NCBI RefSeq assembly: GCF_020171345.1
Contig: NZ_JAIUZM010000003.1
Coordinates: 372,001 to 436,000, forward strand
DNA length: 64,000 bases
Direction of reading: 5' to 3'
Source of the DNA: Microbulbifer agarilyticus
GTDB lineage: Bacteria > Pseudomonadota > Gammaproteobacteria > Pseudomonadales > Cellvibrionaceae
Both the position numbers and the translations under genes were made by a program. The first letter of the stretch is position 1. Every line of letters starts with the position of its first letter. Below are positions 54,778 through 62,270 of the stretch, piece by piece. Below the pieces are notes generated by a model that worked only from the letters and a program-made list of their open reading frames with translations, did no database searches and was not told the DNA's origin.

Positions 54778-56019
54778 ATGATAAAACCCGTCCCCCTCTA
54801 TATTGGCCTTCGTTACGTGGCCGCCCGCCGACGTCAGCAGTTCATCTCCTTTATCAATGGCTTCTCCCTGTTGGGAATGGCTTTGGGAGTATTGGCGTTG
54901 ATTGTGGTTACATCGGTGATGAACGGCTTCGATCGTGAGCTGAAAACCCGCATTCTGTCTGTCGTGCCCCACGGTTTTGTCGTGCAGGAAGACGGCCTGC
55001 AGGAATGGCCCACTGTCGCGGATCAGCTCAAGCAGCAGCCGCATGTGCAGGCGGCCAGCCCATTTGTGCGCGGCTTCGCCTTGCTCGGCGCAAACAACCA
55101 ATCCCAGGGCGTGGAGTTCCAGGGCGTTGACCCTCAGGCTTTGCGCGAAGTCTCTGCGGTGGGCGAGCACATGATGATGGGCAGCCTGGATGCGCTCGAA
55201 TCCCGCAGCTACAACATCGTGCTTGGGCGGATTCTCGCCCGCCAGCTGGGTGTGATTCCCGGTGACAGCGTCATTCTCACCCTGCCAGAAGTGGTGATTA
55301 CACCCGCCGGCATCTTTCCCCGCACCAAACGCTTTACCGTGGCCGGCGTCTTCTCCGTGGGGGCGCAGGTCGATCAGAACATGGCGTTGATGCATCTGGA
55401 CGATGCCGCGCGCCTGCTGCGCATGCGGGGCAAAGTGCAGGGGCTGCAGCTGAAGTTTGATGACATGAACAATGCCCTCGGGCGGGTAGAGGGCTACGCC
55501 AGTGCGCTGGGCGAAGGCTTCTCCGGTGAGGACTGGAGCCACTCCCAGGGCAGCCTGTTCCAGGCGGTAAAAATGGAAAAAACCGTGGTTACCCTGATGC
55601 TGATGATCATCGTCGCGGTCGCTGCATTCAATATTGTTTCCGCGCTGGTGCTGATGGTTGCCGATAAGCGCTCGGACATTGCCGTGCTGCGCACCCTCGG
55701 GTTGACCTCGCGGCAGATCATGGCCGTGTTCGTGGTGCAGGGCAGTGCCATCGGTATTATTGGTGCGCTGGTCGGCGGTCTGTTGGGCACGCTGATCGCG
55801 CTGAACCTGACCGATCTGGTCTCGTGGATTGAACAGCTAGTGGGTGCACAGATTTTCGATCCGCGGGTGTTTTTTGTCAGCTTCCTACCGTCGGAATTTC
55901 GCACCGGCGATGCGGTAATGGTATTGAGTGCGGCCATTATTATGAGCCTGCTGGCGACCTTGTTCCCGGCGTGGCGGGCCGCGCAAATCGAGCCGGCAGA
56001 AGCGCTGCGCTACGAATAA
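54778..56019 (+). CDS. lolC: Lipoprotein-releasing permease LolC
   Basis: 413-aa inner-membrane subunit of the LolCDE transporter, which extracts lipoproteins to LolA. An N-terminal helix (FISFINGFSLLGMALGVLALIVVTSVMNGF), a large periplasmic domain and three C-terminal helices with the FtsX-like signature (ADKRSDIAVLRTLGLTSRQI) are present. First gene of lolCDE; about 118 bases separate it from lolD, more than usual. Confidence 0.93.
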   Translation: MIKPVPLYIGLRYVAARRRQQFISFINGFSLLGMALGVLALIVVTSVMNGFDRELKTRILSVVPHGFVVQEDGLQEWPTVADQLKQQPHVQAASPFVRGFALLGANNQSQGVEFQGVDPQALREVSAVGEHMMMGSLDALESRSYNIVLGRILARQLGVIPGDSVILTLPEVVITPAGIFPRTKRFTVAGVFSVGAQVDQNMALMHLDDAARLLRMRGKVQGLQLKFDDMNNALGRVEGYASALGEGFSGEDWSHSQGSLFQAVKMEKTVVTLMLMIIVAVAAFNIVSALVLMVADKRSDIAVLRTLGLTSRQIMAVFVVQGSAIGIIGALVGGLLGTLIALNLTDLVSWIEQLVGAQIFDPRVFFVSFLPSEFRTGDAVMVLSAAIIMSLLATLFPAWRAAQIEPAEALRYE

Positions 56020-56137
56020 GTGGATATGAATAGAGCGTTTAAAAAGAGCGCGATAAACAACTCGATCGATAATTAGAGTTTTCAGTTTTTCATCCGGCGG
56101 ATGCACATTTTGCCTCCGCCAAACGGAACCGGTAAAA

Positions 56138-56887
56138 ATGAACAGCCAAGTGGAAATACATCCGGAAGAATCGCACCCGCACACCGCCGAAGAAGTGGTG
56201 CTTGCCTGCCATCAGCTCACGAAATCCTATCGTCAGGGTGCCAATGAATTGAACGTATTGCGCAACGTTGAGTTGCAGGTGCCGAAAGGCGAGCGCCTGG
56301 CGATTGTCGGTGCGTCTGGTTCAGGCAAGTCGACCCTGCTGAATCTCCTCGGCGGGCTGGATACACCGACCTCTGGCGAAGTCTGGGTCGGTGGCAAAAA
56401 CCTGGCCAAGCTCAATGCCAATGAGCGGGGCTGGCTGCGCAATTCCAGCCTGGGTTTTGTATACCAGTTTCACCATCTGCTGAACGAGTTCAACGCGCTG
56501 GAAAATGTTGCCATGCCCTTGCTGATCGGCAAGCAGTCGGTGGCAGAAGCGCGTGCGGCCGCAACCGAAATGCTCGAGGCGGTCGGTTTGGGCGAGCGCC
56601 TCACGCATAAGCCCGCGCAACTGTCTGGCGGTGAGCGCCAGCGCGTGGCCATTGCTCGCGCCTTGGTTGCACGTCCGGCCTGTGTGCTGATGGACGAGCC
56701 AACCGGTAACCTGGACCGCGCGACCGCGCAGGAAATTCACAAGCTGATGGACCGCCTCAACGACGAGATGGGTATCAGCTTTGTTATTGTTACCCACGAT
56801 CCGGATCTCGCAGGCGCGCTTGACCGTTGCCTGCATTTGATTGACGGGCAGCTGGTGGAAGGCTGGCAACAGGGCGACCACGTATAA
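56138..56887 (+). CDS. lolD: Lipoprotein-releasing ATPase LolD
   Basis: 249-aa ABC ATPase. Walker [11 protein letters not shown]-loop [20 protein letters not shown] (the LNEFxALENV stretch marks LolD), signature LSGGERQRV, Walker [14 protein letters not shown]-loop VTHD. A short N-terminal extension ([18 protein letters not shown]) precedes the core. GGAACCGG precedes the ATG. It powers the LolC/LolE permease; lolE starts 24 bases later. Confidence 0.96.
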   Translation: MNSQVEIHPEESHPHTAEEVVLACHQLTKSYRQGANELNVLRNVELQVPKGERLAIVGASGSGKSTLLNLLGGLDTPTSGEVWVGGKNLAKLNANERGWLRNSSLGFVYQFHHLLNEFNALENVAMPLLIGKQSVAEARAAATEMLEAVGLGERLTHKPAQLSGGERQRVAIARALVARPACVLMDEPTGNLDRATAQEIHKLMDRLNDEMGISFVIVTHDPDLAGALDRCLHLIDGQLVEGWQQGDHV

Positions 56888-56911
56888 CGTGGCGGTTGCT
56901 TAGGAATCACT

Positions 56912-58180
56912 ATGTTTAAACCTTTACCCGCGTTTATTGGCCTGCGTTACGCCGGCGCCCAGCGCAGTGACGAAGACTCCGCCGGGCTGGTGTCGTTTAT
57001 CTCCGGCCTTTCCATGATCGGCCTGATCCTCGGTGTCGCGCTGATGGTCATCGTGATGTCGGTCATGAACGGCTTCGACCGCGAATTGCGCGAACGGATT
57101 CTCGGCATCATGCCGCACGCCACCGTGTACAACGCCAACCCCGATATCGACTGGACCACAGTACGCGACGAAATCGCGGCTGCACCGGGTATCACCGCCG
57201 CCGCCGAAGTGTGGCAGGTCAATGGCCTGGCCAAAAACGGTTTGGATGTAACGCCGTTACTCGTGCAGGGCGTGAATCCAGAAACCATCGTGAACGTTTC
57301 CACCATTGGTGATTTCCTGCAGCCCGGTAGTTTCGCCGCGCTGACCAGCGACCCAGTGGAGGCGGGCATTATTCTCGGCAAGGGCATCGCCGACAAACTC
57401 GAGATCAGTGTTGGCGAGCAGCTTTCCGTCATCGTGCCGCAGAGCGGCAACAGCATTGGGGGAGGGCGCAGTGCCGCCCAGCTCGCCGGCTTTAAAGTGG
57501 TGGATATTTTCCATTCCGGCACCGCACTCGACCACTCACTGGCGATTGTCGATTGGGAACAGGCGAAAGCGTTAGCCGGCGGCGCCGGTGGTGCCGGCGT
57601 GCAGATGCGCGTAGAGGATATGCTCGGTTCATTCGCCATATTCCAGCAATTGTTGCGACAGCTGCCGGGAGAGGGCTATTACGGCAACGACTGGACCGGC
57701 ACCCACGGCAATTTGTACCAGGCTATTCAGATGTCCCGTAATCTGGTGAGTCTGCTGGTCTTTCTGATTATCGCGATTGCGGCTTTCAACGTGGTGTCCA
57801 CGCTGGTAATGGTGGTGATCGACAAGCACGGCGACATCGCCATTCTGCGCACCATGGGCGCGAGCACCCGCGAAATTCTGCTGACGTTTGTCAGCCAGGG
57901 CGCACTGGTGGGCCTCATCGGCGTCTTGGTGGGAGGCGCACTCGGTGTGCTTGGCTCGCTGGTGGTCACCGATGCGGTGGCTGGCCTGGAATCGTTATTC
58001 GGTATCCAATTTCTGAAATCGGACGTCTACCCGGTAGATTACCTGCCGTCTGAATTGCAGTGGGGTGATGTGGCGCTGGTGGTGGGGGCAGGGTTCCTGC
58101 TCAGCCTGATCGCAACCTTGTATCCGGCGTATCAGGCGAGCAAGGTGCAGCCAGCGGCTGCGCTGCGGCAAGACTTCTAA
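56912..58180 (+). CDS. lolE: Lipoprotein-releasing permease LolE
   Basis: 422-aa paralogue of LolC with the same layout: N-terminal helix (FISGLSMIGLILGVALMVIVMSVMNGF), periplasmic domain with IIPQ-like VIVPQSGNSIGGG insert, and three C-terminal helices with KHGDIAILRTMGASTREI. Together with LolC it forms a heterodimeric permease. AGGA lies before the ATG. It is convergent with the DUF2062 gene. Confidence 0.94.
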   Translation: MFKPLPAFIGLRYAGAQRSDEDSAGLVSFISGLSMIGLILGVALMVIVMSVMNGFDRELRERILGIMPHATVYNANPDIDWTTVRDEIAAAPGITAAAEVWQVNGLAKNGLDVTPLLVQGVNPETIVNVSTIGDFLQPGSFAALTSDPVEAGIILGKGIADKLEISVGEQLSVIVPQSGNSIGGGRSAAQLAGFKVVDIFHSGTALDHSLAIVDWEQAKALAGGAGGAGVQMRVEDMLGSFAIFQQLLRQLPGEGYYGNDWTGTHGNLYQAIQMSRNLVSLLVFLIIAIAAFNVVSTLVMVVIDKHGDIAILRTMGASTREILLTFVSQGALVGLIGVLVGGALGVLGSLVVTDAVAGLESLFGIQFLKSDVYPVDYLPSELQWGDVALVVGAGFLLSLIATLYPAYQASKVQPAAALRQDF

Positions 58181-58250
58181 GCTGCCGCGTATTCTTCCTT
58201 TCGGCTCGGTTCTTTCGACGGGTTCTTACGAATCAGAATCTTGCGCTGGC

Positions 58251-58784
58251 TCAGCTGTTTCCCAGCTGGGCCTTGCGCTGCGCCAGCCGCGTTTTCCAAC
58301 GCTTCACCACCTGCCAGCGCCAGATTGCCTGCATGACGAAGTAGGCGATGGTGGCAAAGAAAATTCCACTAATCAGTGAGCCGAAGAACAGCGGCAGCCA
58401 GATTTTCCCTACCTCTTGTGTAAGCCATTCCCACGATAGCTCGATCTCAAACTGCACCGGCGGCGTGCCGAGCATCCAGGCACCCAGCTTATAGGTGCTG
58501 TAAAAAATCGCCGGCATGGTGACTGGGTTACTGATCCAGACCAGGGCCACGGAAAGAGGGAGGTTGCAGCGAAACCACAGCGCCAGCAGCGCCGCGATAA
58601 TCATCTGCCCGGGCAGCGGCAGGAAGGCGGTAAAGACTCCCACCGCAAAAGCCACGGAAACCGAGTGGCGGTTCAGGTGGAAAAGGTTGGGGTCGTGTAG
58701 CAGAGTACCGAGAAACTTCAGGCCGTTGTTGGAGCGGACCTGTTCGGGAGTTGGCAGCCAGCGCCTGATAACACTTTTAGGCAT
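58251..58784 (-). CDS. DUF2062 membrane protein
   Basis: 177-aa protein with MPKSVIRRWLPTPEQVRS, FAVGVFTAFLPLPGQMIIAALLALWFRCNLPLSVALVWISNPVTMPAIF, and two further helices: the DUF2062 family of small inner-membrane proteins (often found near comEC/exbB/lpxK in pseudomonads). The function is unknown. The ATG at 58782-58784 is chosen on family start; an earlier ATG at 58838 would add 18 unrelated residues. Confidence 0.88.
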   Translation of the reverse strand: MPKSVIRRWLPTPEQVRSNNGLKFLGTLLHDPNLFHLNRHSVSVAFAVGVFTAFLPLPGQMIIAALLALWFRCNLPLSVALVWISNPVTMPAIFYSTYKLGAWMLGTPPVQFEIELSWEWLTQEVGKIWLPLFFGSLISGIFFATIAYFVMQAIWRWQVVKRWKTRLAQRKAQLGNS

Positions 58785-59064
58785 ATATGTTGTTCTGCTC
58801 GAAGCTCTCGAATTCGGTATGGATTGCCGGCTTGGCAACCTGCAAATGGGGCGTACATCAATACTATTTTGCCGACACTCTAAGAATAGATTGGCCTGTC
58901 AGGATTTCTTTGAACCCGTACCAAGTCAGCGCGGCGCTATTATGCCCATATCGCTATTTCAAGACTACTATTCCGGCCACGCACCGCCGCAACTAAGCAA
59001 CCTGAGGCCCCGTGGGACCGGGTGCCGTCCTTATTCAACCAGATATCATTATTTTGACCTGATA

Positions 59065-59078
59065 TGACCGTGTGGTCA
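59065..59078. promoter_or_regulatory. Candidate GntR operator of the prp operon
   Basis: TGACC-GTGT-GGTCA is a perfect inverted repeat 155 bases upstream of the GntR start, in the size range of FadR-subfamily half-sites. It lies upstream of the candidate promoter. Autoregulation by the adjacent GntR protein, responding to a methylcitrate-cycle intermediate, is inference. Confidence 0.45.
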
Positions 59079-59112
59079 GCAATATTGGGCTATGTGTTGA
59101 CATAATTAGCCC

Positions 59113-59141
59113 TTGACGGCAAAAAATTGGCCAAATATCCT
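59113..59141 (+). promoter_or_regulatory. Candidate promoter of gntR-prpBC
   Basis: TTGACG (59113-59118), 17-base spacer, TATCCT (59136-59141). Expected start of transcription near 59148, at the ACACT/AGTGT hairpin. Confidence 0.5.
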
Positions 59142-59219
59142 TTCCCACACTAAAAAGTGTCGACAATCTTGATTTCGAGTATTGCAGGCACACACCAGAT
59201 GGAAAGATTGGGTTAGAAA

Positions 59220-59918
59220 ATGGCCAATACGGAACAGGTGACAAAAGCGGGCGAAAAAGCGCTGCAGGGTACGCAGAGTCTGGCCGACCGCCTGTTTCTT
59301 TCCCTGCGCAAAGATATCGTCGAAGGCCGCATGGCCGCTGGCAGCAAAATCAGCGAGCCGGAGTTGGCTCGCCGCTTTGACGCCAGCCGTGGCAGCCTGC
59401 GCGAAGCACTGATGCGGCTGGATTCCCTGGGGCTAATCGAGCGGAAGGTGAATGTTGGCGCCCGTGTGGTGGAGTTGAGTGGCCGCGGCCTGCTGGAACT
59501 CTACGACGTGCGCGAAGCGCTGGAAGGCATGGCTTGCCGCCTGGCCGCCGAGAATCGTTCAGACGCCGACCTCGCCGAACTCCGCCAGATGCTGGAGCGC
59601 CACCAACAGCAGGAAGAACTGCAGGCGGGCACCGCCTACTACCAGCCGGAAGGGGACTTCGATTTCCACTTCCGCATCGTGCAGGCCTCCAACAACGAAC
59701 TCCTGATCGACACCCTGTGCAACAAACTCTATTACCGCGTGCGCATGTACCGCTATCAGCTGGGTATGGCCAGCCCACGCGCGCACCGCGCCTTCCGCGA
59801 GCACAGCCACATTATTGAAGCCATTGAGGCCGGCGACGGCGAACTGGCAGAAATCCTGATGCGCCGGCATATCCGCGCATCCCGCAGCAATATCGCAAAG
59901 AAACTATCTAATACCTAG
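59220..59918 (+). CDS. GntR-family regulator (FadR/FCD subfamily) of propionate genes
   Basis: 232-aa regulator. N-terminal winged helix-turn-helix (LADRLFLSLRKDIVEGRMAAGSKISEPELARRFDASRGSLREALMRLDSLGLIERK) and C-terminal FCD ligand-binding domain with the metal-binding D/H residues in GDFDFHFRIVQASNNELL and FREHSHIIEAIEAGDGELAEILMRRHI. It is encoded 42 bases ahead of prpB on the same strand, as many proteobacterial prp operons are, and presumably represses or activates them. Confidence 0.9.
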   Translation: MANTEQVTKAGEKALQGTQSLADRLFLSLRKDIVEGRMAAGSKISEPELARRFDASRGSLREALMRLDSLGLIERKVNVGARVVELSGRGLLELYDVREALEGMACRLAAENRSDADLAELRQMLERHQQQEELQAGTAYYQPEGDFDFHFRIVQASNNELLIDTLCNKLYYRVRMYRYQLGMASPRAHRAFREHSHIIEAIEAGDGELAEILMRRHIRASRSNIAKKLSNT

Positions 59919-59960
59919 CTAACACCGAATCTTGAGAGAAAAGAGAACAGGGGCAACCTA

Positions 59961-60839
59961 ATGAGCAGACCTGAATCCGCCGGCGCACGTTTCCGCCAGG
60001 CACTGAACGACAACCAGCCACTGCAGGTTGTCGGCACCATCAATGCCTACACCGCCATCATGGCCGAGCGCATCGGCCACAAGGCGATTTACCTGTCCGG
60101 CGCCGGTGTGGCCAATGCCTCCTACGGTCTGCCAGACCTGGGTATGACCAGCCTGGATAACGTGCTGGAAGACGTGCGTCGCATTACCGCCGCCTCCAGC
60201 CTGCCGCTGTTGGTGGATATCGACACCGGCTGGGGTGGCGCCTTCAATATTGCCCGCACTGTGAAAGAAATGATCCGTGCCGGCGCGGCTGCCGTGCACA
60301 TCGAAGACCAGGTTGCCCAGAAGCGCTGCGGCCACCGTCCGAACAAAGAAATCGTATCCAAAGAAGAAATGGTCGACCGCATCAAGGCTGCCGTAGATGC
60401 ACGCACCGACGATGATTTCTTCATCATGGCGCGTACCGATTCGTTCGCACAGGAAGGCCTGGAAGCCGCCATCGACCGCGCCCAGGCGTGCATCGAAGCC
60501 GGTGCCGACGGCATCTTCGCCGAAGCGGTAACTGAACTGGAACACTACCGCGCGTTCAAAGATGCGCTGAACGTACCGATTCTCGCCAACATCACCGAGT
60601 TCGGTAAAACCAAGCTATATAACAAGCAGGAGCTGGGTGAGTCCGGTGCCGACATGGTGCTGTACCCGCTGTCTGCGTTCCGCGCCATGAACAAGGCGGC
60701 CGAGAATGTGTACAGCAGCATTCTGGCAAATGGCGACCAGCAGGCCGTGGTCGACACCATGCAGACCCGCGCAGAACTGTACGACTACCTGAACTACCAC
60801 GAGTTTGAAGACAAGCTCGACGCGCTATTCAAGAAGTAA
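59961..60839 (+). CDS. prpB: 2-methylisocitrate lyase
   Basis: 292-aa isocitrate-lyase superfamily enzyme that splits 2-methylisocitrate into pyruvate and succinate. Signature KRCGHRPNK (catalytic Cys123), [18 protein letters not shown] and [18 protein letters not shown] are present. AGGGG precedes the ATG. First enzyme gene of the methylcitrate operon. Confidence 0.96.
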   Translation: MSRPESAGARFRQALNDNQPLQVVGTINAYTAIMAERIGHKAIYLSGAGVANASYGLPDLGMTSLDNVLEDVRRITAASSLPLLVDIDTGWGGAFNIARTVKEMIRAGAAAVHIEDQVAQKRCGHRPNKEIVSKEEMVDRIKAAVDARTDDDFFIMARTDSFAQEGLEAAIDRAQACIEAGADGIFAEAVTELEHYRAFKDALNVPILANITEFGKTKLYNKQELGESGADMVLYPLSAFRAMNKAAENVYSSILANGDQQAVVDTMQTRAELYDYLNYHEFEDKLDALFKK

Positions 60840-60913
60840 GCACACAACAAGCAACAACGACGTAACCCAAATTTCATCTAACCGAATAATCAGGAAAACT
60901 AGGGGAAATAGAG

Positions 60914-62038
60914 ATGGCAGAGAAAAAAGTTGGCGGAGCAGGCCTGCGTGGTCAGGTAGCCGGTAAAACTGCACTTTCCACCGTTGGTGTATCCGGTTCT
61001 GGCCTCACGTACTGTGGCTACGATGTAAAAGACCTGGCAGAAAACTGCGAGTTCGAAGAAGTCGCCTATCTAATTTTTAATGGAGAACTGCCCACCAGTG
61101 CACAGCTGGCAGACTACAAAGGCGTACTCAAAACCATGCGCGGCCTGCCGCAGGCCCTGCGCGAAGTACTCGAGCGCATTCCCGCAGACGCTCACCCAAT
61201 GGACGTCATGCGTACCGGTTGCTCCATGCTGGGTAACCTCGAAGGCGAAGAGTCCTTCGACCAGCAACAAGACCGCGCCAACCGCTTGCTGGCCGCGTTC
61301 CCGTCCATTATTTGTTACTGGTACCGCTTCAGCCACGATGGCGTGCGCATCGAAACCGAAACCGATGACGATTCCATCGGCGGTCACTTCCTGCACATGC
61401 TGCGCGGCGAAAAGCCCAATGAGCTGCACGCACAGGTGATGAACGTATCCCTGATCCTGTACGCAGAGCACGAATTCAACGCGTCCACCTTCACCGCACG
61501 CGTGTGTGCTTCTACCTTGTCCGACCTGTTCAGCTGCATCACCGGCGCCATCGGCTCCCTGCGCGGCCCGCTGCACGGTGGCGCCAACGAAGCAGCCATG
61601 GAACTGATCGAGCGTTTCTCTTCTGCCGACGAAGCAGAAAAAGAACTGCTGGGCATGCTCGAGCGCAAAGAAAAAATCATGGGCTTCGGCCACGCGGTAT
61701 ACACCGAATCCGACCCGCGCAACGGCATCATCAAGCTGTGGTCTGAAAAGCTCGCCGCCGACGTGGGCGACGACGTACTGTATCCGGTATCCGTACGCTG
61801 CGAAGAAGTCATGTGGCGCGAGAAGAAGCTGTTCTGTAACGCCGACTTCTTCCACGCATCCGCGTATCACTTCATGGGTATTCCCACCAAGCTGTTTACC
61901 CCGATCTTCGTAATGTCCCGCGTAACCGGCTGGGCCGCGCACGTATTTGAACAGCGCGCCGACAACCGCATCATCCGCCCAAGCGCGGAATACACAGGCC
62001 CAGAGCTGCGCAAAGTTACCCCGATCGCTGAGCGCTAA
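60914..62038 (+). CDS. prpC: 2-methylcitrate synthase
   Basis: 374-aa citrate-synthase family enzyme condensing propionyl-CoA with oxaloacetate. Conserved catalytic histidines are His221 (GPLHGGANE) and His260 (GFGHAVYTESDPRN); the size and the prpB neighbourhood favour methylcitrate synthase over housekeeping citrate synthase. AGGGGA about 9 bases before the ATG. Its stop is the first base pairs of a long inverted repeat. Confidence 0.94.
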   Translation: MAEKKVGGAGLRGQVAGKTALSTVGVSGSGLTYCGYDVKDLAENCEFEEVAYLIFNGELPTSAQLADYKGVLKTMRGLPQALREVLERIPADAHPMDVMRTGCSMLGNLEGEESFDQQQDRANRLLAAFPSIICYWYRFSHDGVRIETETDDDSIGGHFLHMLRGEKPNELHAQVMNVSLILYAEHEFNASTFTARVCASTLSDLFSCITGAIGSLRGPLHGGANEAAMELIERFSSADEAEKELLGMLERKEKIMGFGHAVYTESDPRNGIIKLWSEKLAADVGDDVLYPVSVRCEEVMWREKKLFCNADFFHASAYHFMGIPTKLFTPIFVMSRVTGWAAHVFEQRADNRIIRPSAEYTGPELRKVTPIAER

Positions 62039-62106
62039 GGAACCATTGAATAACTACTGCGCGGGCGCCTGGCGGCGTCCGCTCGCTACATTATTCAAAG
62101 GTTCCT
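62038..62106. repeat. Long imperfect inverted repeat at the 3' end of prpC
   Basis: Arms 62038-62053 and 62091-62106 pair over 16 bases with one mismatch (AGGAACC..TTGAATAA against TTATTCAA..GGTTCCT). The loop contains a second stem GCGGGCGCC/GGCGTCCGC with one G-U pair. The first arm begins at the last base of the prpC stop codon. It could be a transcription/processing structure or a small dispersed repeat. Confidence 0.6.
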
Positions 62107-62124
62107 ACACAATATGATGCGAAG

Positions 62125-62235
62125 GCACTGATGTCGGGTATCCCTCTACTGGACTGTCTGCGAGAGGGATCTCGCAGCCAAGCCCCCAGGGATGGGTATT
62201 CGGCGTGTCCAGTAGAGGGATACCCGACAGCACTG
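62125..62235. mobile_element. MITE/REP-like element between prpC and acnD
   Basis: Perfect 23-base terminal inverted repeats at 62132-62154 and 62207-62229 (outer ends TGTCGGG and CCCGACA) enclose 52 bases with an inner stem TGCGAGA-GGGA-TCTCGCA (62159-62176). The 6-base direct repeat GCACTG flanks the whole at 62125-62130 and 62230-62235, as a target-site duplication would. There is no coding capacity. The inner AGCCCCCAGGGATGGG-type sequence resembles dispersed repeats I associate with related marine genera, from memory. Confidence 0.6.
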
Positions 62236-62270
62236 CCGCCACCCAACGACTCGAACGCGTGACCTTTCAG

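Larger units (their letters stand above)
58785..59219. promoter_or_regulatory. Divergent control region, DUF2062 / propionate operon
   Basis: 435 bases between divergent genes. Its right half holds a 5-4-5 inverted repeat (59065-59078), a TTGACG-N17-TATCCT promoter and a second short hairpin ACACT-AAAA-AGTGT (59147-59160) at the expected transcription start. The left half (58785-59040) shows no gene or clear signal. Confidence 0.55.
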
